Source of the DNA: Hyphomicrobiales bacterium
GTDB lineage: Bacteria > Pseudomonadota > Alphaproteobacteria > Rhizobiales > Beijerinckiaceae
Assembly: GCA_015655535.1 (NCBI GenBank)
Contig: JAATEW010000043.1
Location: 1-7,901, forward strand
Reading direction: 5' to 3'
Length of the DNA: 7,901 bases
Both the position numbers and the translations under genes were made by a program. The notes beneath the pieces were generated by a model, which was given only the letters and a program-made list of their open reading frames with translations, was not told the DNA's origin and made no database searches. Of this stretch, positions 4,511 to 7,901 are shown one piece after another; the stretch's first letter is position 1; each line of letters begins with the position of its first letter.

Positions 4511-6820
4511 TTATATCGGGATGCCATGGGTTTTCGCAAAGGCCGCCAATTCCTCGCGTAGGGAATGGCCGCCATCGACGCGTGTGATGAGGTCGATCAC
4601 ATATTTCTGCGTCTTGGCGAAGTCCATGGCCAGGATCGCGGCCTTGACCGGCCCGATAGAGGCGGGCGACATGGACAACCCGCGATAGCCGAGGGCGACA
4701 AGCACGATGGCCTCAAGCGGTCTGCCGCCCATTTCGCCGCAAAGCGTCAGCGGCTTTTTCGCTTCATTGGCCTTTTCAGCGACCGACTTCAAGGCCCGCA
4801 GGATCGGCGCGGAAAGATTGTCGAAACGCTTGGCCACGCGCGGATTATCCCGATCCGCGGCATACATATATTGCACGAGATCGTTCGAGCCGACCGAGAG
4901 GAAATCGGCGCGCGCGCAGATCTCGTCGAGCTGCCAGAGCAGCGACGGCACTTCGACCATGACGCCGATCTTGAGCTCGGACGGTGGCTCATATTTATGC
5001 CGCGTCAGATGCGCGATCTCGCGATCGACGAGACGCTTGGCCGCGGCGAATTCTTCGACCGTCGCGATCATCGGGAACATGATGCGCAATTGGCGCCCGG
5101 CGCCGGCGCGCAGCATAGCGCGCAATTGCGAGCGCAACAGGCCGGGACGATCGAGCCCGAGGCGGATCGCGCGCCAGCCGAGCGCCGGATTTTCCTCCTC
5201 GACCTTGTCCATATAGGGCAGGACCTTGTCCGAACCTATGTCGAGGGTGCGGAAGGTGATGGGCTTATCCGGGATCGCATCGAAGACTGAGCGGTAGAGC
5301 AGGATCTGCTCGCTCATGCGCGGAAATTGCGAGGCCACCATGAATTGGATTTCGGTGCGGAACAGCCCGATCGAGGCGGCGCCCGTCTCGGCCACATGCT
5401 GAAGGTCGATGATGAGGCCGGCATTCATCTGCAGCTCGATCGTGACGCCGTCTTTCGTGGTGGCGGGCAGATCGCGCAGCTTATGATATTGCGCCTGGCG
5501 GCTGGCGCGCAGGCGGGCCTTTTCGGCATAGGAATTCTCGACATCGGTCGAAGGCCGCACATGAACGTCGCCGGTGCCGCCGTCGATGATGATCGCATCG
5601 CCCTGTTCGACGAAATCGATGATATTCGCTATGTCGCTGACAACCGGAATGCCGATCGCACGCGCGACGATCGCGACATGGCTCGACGCGCCGCCGTCTT
5701 CGAGCACGAGACCGCGCAGCTTGGTGCGATCATATTCGAGCAGCGCGGCGGGGCCCATGGCGCGCGCGACGATGATCGCATTGTCGGGCAGGTCTTCATG
5801 CGAGGTGACGAGGCTGCGGCCGGTCAATTGATGCAGGAGCCTGTTCGCCAATTCGTCGAGATCGTGCCAGCGCTCGCGCATGAAGGGATCGGTCTGGCGA
5901 TGCAGGCGGGCGCGCGCGTCGTTTTGCACGCGCTCGACGGCGGCTTCCGCCGTGAGGCCGGAGCTGACAGCTTCGCGCAACCGGCGCAGCCAGCCGCGGT
6001 CATGCGCGAAGAGGCGGAAGGTTTCGAGCACTTCGCGATGCTCGCCTTGGCCCATGTCGCCGCGTTCGATCAGAAGATCGATCGAGTCGCGCATGGCGCG
6101 GATCGCATTGTCGAGCCGTTCGATCTCGTAATTCACATCTTCGGCGACGATCTGCGTGACGATGACGCGCGACTCGTGCAAGACCACATGGCCGAGCCCG
6201 ACGCCGTCGGCGATGGGTGTGCCTTTCAGATCGATCGGCTGGCGGACGGCTATATCGTTTCCGGGCAGCACGAGCGATTGCAGCTCGCCGGATGCGATCA
6301 TCTCGGCAAGCAGCATCGCTGTCGTTTGCAGCGCCTCCATTTCCTCTTCGGAATAGCTGCGCCGCGCCCGGTTCTGGACGACGAGCACGCCGAGCGTATT
6401 GCCGCCGCGCAAAATCGGCACGCCGAGGAAGGACGTGTAGATCTCTTCGCCGGTTTCAGGCCGGTAGGAGAAGGCCGGATGATGCTGCGCGTCGGAGAGC
6501 GCCAAGGGTTCCGCCGTCGCCGCGATGAGGCCGACGAGGCCTTCGCCGCTGCGCATCGTGGTCAAATGCACGGCTTCGCGATTGAGACCTTCGGTTGCAT
6601 AAAGTTCGAGCCGGCCGTCGGCGCGCAGCACATAGACCGAGCACACTTCGGCGACCATATTGGCCGCGATATGGATGACGATCTTATCGAGGCGGACCTG
6701 CGGACTGACCGGCTCGGCCATGACCTCGCGCAGACGCCGCAGCAGAAGACGCGGGCCACCGCCCAGCGTTCCGCGCGTCGTGTCTTTGTCTGGCGGCCCA
6801 AAGACCTCGAACTCGTGCAT
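4511..6820 (-). CDS. ptsP: Phosphoenolpyruvate-protein phosphotransferase of the nitrogen PTS (EI-Ntr)
   Basis: EI-Ntr takes phosphate from phosphoenolpyruvate and passes it to NPr (PtsO) and on to EIIA-Ntr (PtsN), a cytosolic cascade that links nitrogen status to metabolism, potassium uptake and stress responses. The 769-residue protein has the full EI-Ntr layout. A GAF domain (about 35-180, with IAANMVAEVCSVYVLR and SFLGVPILRGGNTLGVLVVQN) marks it as the nitrogen rather than the sugar enzyme. Next come an EI N-terminal domain (about 200-330), the swivelling phosphohistidine domain with GGASSHVAIVARA (active His381), and the PEP-binding TIM barrel (about 450-765) with GLFRTEIQFM, RTLDIGSDK, PALGWRAIR, EVPS, SVGSNDLVQY and LCGEMGG (catalytic Cys694). 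ATG at 6820 is preferred over TTG at 6826 because an AGG lies 7 nt upstream of the ATG and too close to the TTG. It ends at TAA, 33 nt before prfA, with which it is probably cotranscribed. The other nitrogen-PTS genes are not in this window. Confidence 0.96.
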   Translation of the reverse strand: MHEFEVFGPPDKDTTRGTLGGGPRLLLRRLREVMAEPVSPQVRLDKIVIHIAANMVAEVCSVYVLRADGRLELYATEGLNREAVHLTTMRSGEGLVGLIAATAEPLALSDAQHHPAFSYRPETGEEIYTSFLGVPILRGGNTLGVLVVQNRARRSYSEEEMEALQTTAMLLAEMIASGELQSLVLPGNDIAVRQPIDLKGTPIADGVGLGHVVLHESRVIVTQIVAEDVNYEIERLDNAIRAMRDSIDLLIERGDMGQGEHREVLETFRLFAHDRGWLRRLREAVSSGLTAEAAVERVQNDARARLHRQTDPFMRERWHDLDELANRLLHQLTGRSLVTSHEDLPDNAIIVARAMGPAALLEYDRTKLRGLVLEDGGASSHVAIVARAIGIPVVSDIANIIDFVEQGDAIIIDGGTGDVHVRPSTDVENSYAEKARLRASRQAQYHKLRDLPATTKDGVTIELQMNAGLIIDLQHVAETGAASIGLFRTEIQFMVASQFPRMSEQILLYRSVFDAIPDKPITFRTLDIGSDKVLPYMDKVEEENPALGWRAIRLGLDRPGLLRSQLRAMLRAGAGRQLRIMFPMIATVEEFAAAKRLVDREIAHLTRHKYEPPSELKIGVMVEVPSLLWQLDEICARADFLSVGSNDLVQYMYAADRDNPRVAKRFDNLSAPILRALKSVAEKANEAKKPLTLCGEMGGRPLEAIVLVALGYRGLSMSPASIGPVKAAILAMDFAKTQKYVIDLITRVDGGHSLREELAAFAKTHGIPI

Positions 6821-7246
6821 CGGCAAGCCTAGTCAATCGAAGGTGGGTGCTTTGCGGCCCGATGCCATCTTCCCCGTGTCCTTCGGCTCTAAAACTGCCC
6901 TTGCTCTATAGCTAAAGCAAAGTCCGGGCCGCAAGCTGGGGAAACAACTCTATCAGCAACTGCACGCAGGGTCCGCAGCTTGGATAAATCTCTTTTCTCC
7001 AATCTGCCGCGACTCAGATCAACAAGTTGAATTATAAGCAATTTTAGAAAGGCGAAAATTTGTTCGGCGCGCGGTTTGGAACTGGTCAAAGGAAAATCGC
7101 GAAGCGTTTGTCCGATACATTCAAGTTTATAGAAATTGCGTAAAATTTATCCGCGCATTCCGCTTTAAATCATAAGAATCGATCACCTTCGCGACTTTCA
7201 TGGATTAAATCCAAATTCGCCGCGATCTCGCGTGCGGTGCACGACG
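6821..7246. other. AT-rich intergenic region between lysC and ptsP
   Basis: This 426-nt gap is clearly richer in A+T than the flanking genes. Short open frames cross it, the longest about 66 codons on the minus strand, but none resembles a known protein or has good start signals. It probably holds the end of the lysC transcript and the ptsP promoter. A small hairpin CGTGC-ACC-GCACG lies just after the lysC stop but has no T-run. TGGATT-A-AATCCA (7201-7213) is a perfect short inverted repeat. A TATAAT on the minus strand at 7036-7031 is the best -10 candidate. Confidence 0.55.
7031..7036 (-). promoter_or_regulatory. Candidate -10 element for ptsP-prfA
   Basis: On the minus strand TATAAT, a perfect -10 hexamer, lies about 210 nt before the ptsP start in AT-rich DNA. 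The best-spaced -35 sequence (ATTTTC or TTTTCG) is a poor match to TTGACA, and the leader would be long. In AT-rich DNA such a hexamer can occur by chance, so this is only a candidate. Confidence 0.25.
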
Positions 7247-7901
7247 TTAGACTTTGTCGAGGCCGTAAAGCGAATGCAGCGTGCGGACTGCCAATTCGGT
7301 ATAGGCCGCCTCGATCAATACCGAGAATTTGATCTCCGAGGTGGTAATCGCGCGAATATTTATGCCTTTTTCCGAGAGCGCCTTGAAGGCCCGCGCGGCG
7401 ACGCCCGGATGGCTGCGCATGCCGACGCCGATCGCCGAAATCTTCACCACGTCGCTTGCGCCTTGCAGCGTGGCAAAGCCGATCTGCGGTTGCGCCTTTT
7501 CGAGGATCGCCCGCGCCCGCTCGAAATCGACCACGGGCACGGTGAACGTAATGTCGGTTGCAACCGTATTGTCCGAGACGACCTGGATGATCATGTCGAC
7601 ATTGATATTGGCATCGGCGAGCGGCATGAAGATCGCGGCGGCGACGCCGGGATTGTCGGCGACGCGGCGCAAGGTGATCTGCGCTTCTTCCCGGGAAAAG
7701 GCGATCCCGGTGACGACCTGCTGTTCCAAGATATCCTCCTCGTCGCAAATCAAAGTGCCGGGCTTCGGATCCAAGGGATCGTCGAAGGATGAGCGCACGA
7801 ATGTCTTGACCTTATAGACCATGGCGAGTTCGACGGAGCGCACTTGCAGCACCTTGGCGCCGAGCGAGGCCATTTCCAGCATTTCCTCGAAGGCGACGCG
7901 A
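7247..7901 (-). CDS. lysC: Aspartate kinase, C-terminal regulatory part (5' end outside window)
   Basis: Aspartate kinase phosphorylates L-aspartate, the first committed step towards lysine, threonine, methionine and, through diaminopimelate, cell-wall peptidoglycan. The visible 217 residues begin RVAFEEMLEMASLGAKVLQVRSVELAM, the conserved end of the kinase domain, and the frame continues off the right edge. The ATG at 7882 is an internal Met of this block, not a start. After the kinase end come two ACT domains. ACT1 includes VVTGIAFSREEAQITLRRV and ANINVDMIIQVVS, and ACT2 includes VVKISAIGVGMRSHPGVAARAF and GINIRAITTSEIKFSVLI. The NVDMI and IRAITTSEIK segments belong to the effector-binding interface where lysine and/or threonine give feedback inhibition in the family. 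The gene ends at TAA after YGLDKV, the normal C-terminus. It lies upstream of ptsP in the same direction, an order seen in Hyphomicrobiales. The gap of over 400 nt suggests ptsP may have its own promoter. Confidence 0.96.
   Translation of the reverse strand, partial: RVAFEEMLEMASLGAKVLQVRSVELAMVYKVKTFVRSSFDDPLDPKPGTLICDEEDILEQQVVTGIAFSREEAQITLRRVADNPGVAAAIFMPLADANINVDMIIQVVSDNTVATDITFTVPVVDFERARAILEKAQPQIGFATLQGASDVVKISAIGVGMRSHPGVAARAFKALSEKGINIRAITTSEIKFSVLIEAAYTELAVRTLHSLYGLDKV

Noticed and set aside
3704..4561. 285-codon open frame on the + strand, opposite prfA
   Set aside because: It is the antisense shadow of prfA. It spans both halves of the RF1 frame and matches no known family.
4565..5290. 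241-codon open frame on the + strand, opposite the end of ptsP
   Set aside because: It is antisense to the conserved PEP-binding domain and is compositionally a shadow frame.
5327..6832. 501-codon open frame on the + strand, opposite ptsP
   Set aside because: It lies entirely antisense to a gene with a complete set of EI-Ntr motifs. Its translation is rich in Arg, Asp, His and Ala with no recognisable domain, as expected from the complement of GC-rich codons.
6889..7089. 66-codon minus-strand frame in the lysC-ptsP gap
   Set aside because: It has no recognisable family and no clear start signal, and it contains the candidate TATAAT element. It is compatible with chance.
7170..7748. 192-codon minus-strand frame overlapping lysC
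   Set aside because: It is out of frame with the clearly conserved ACT domains, and its translation is dominated by Arg and Gly.

Overview
The window reads as chromosomal DNA of an alphaproteobacterium, most likely of the order Hyphomicrobiales (Rhizobiales). The reasons are the GC-rich coding regions, the lysC-ptsP-prfA gene order on one strand, an EI-Ntr protein with an N-terminal GAF domain, a ParE/antitoxin pair of a type familiar in that order, and a transglutaminase-like protease of a subfamily common there. A genus cannot be fixed from the sequence alone. Housekeeping genes make up most of the window, and there is no sign of phage, IS element or CRISPR.

Layout: (1) 2-907, + strand: 3' part of purH, covering the AICAR transformylase half. 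(2) 926-1449, - strand: a two-gene type II toxin-antitoxin operon, antitoxin first, with a 4-nt GTGA overlap. It converges on purH with only 18 nt between, and a candidate promoter carrying a palindrome lies upstream. (3) 1793-2083, + strand: a small protein resembling the YbjQ/DUF74 family. (4) 2084-2292: a convergent intergenic gap holding two inverted copies of a REP-like palindromic repeat. (5) 2293-3135, - strand: a transglutaminase-like cysteine protease. (6) 3416-4477, - strand: prfA (RF1), interrupted by an in-frame TAA at codon 90. (7) 4511-6820, - strand: ptsP (EI-Ntr). (8) 7247 to the window edge, - strand: the 3' part of lysC (aspartate kinase), with its two regulatory ACT domains.

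lysC, ptsP and prfA run in the same direction. A gap of more than 400 nt separates lysC from ptsP, while ptsP and prfA are 33 nt apart and in the same reading frame. Function: lysC starts the aspartate-family amino-acid pathway, ptsP is the first phosphotransferase of the nitrogen PTS, and prfA terminates translation at UAA/UAG. purH carries out the last two steps of IMP synthesis.

The most striking observation is the internal UAA in prfA. It replaces one residue at the end of domain 1 and is followed directly by a UUG codon that opens an intact frame carrying the codon-recognition and GGQ domains. A sequencing error, a real nonsense mutation, a split RF1 and a regulated readthrough or restart are all possible, and the sequence alone cannot decide between them.
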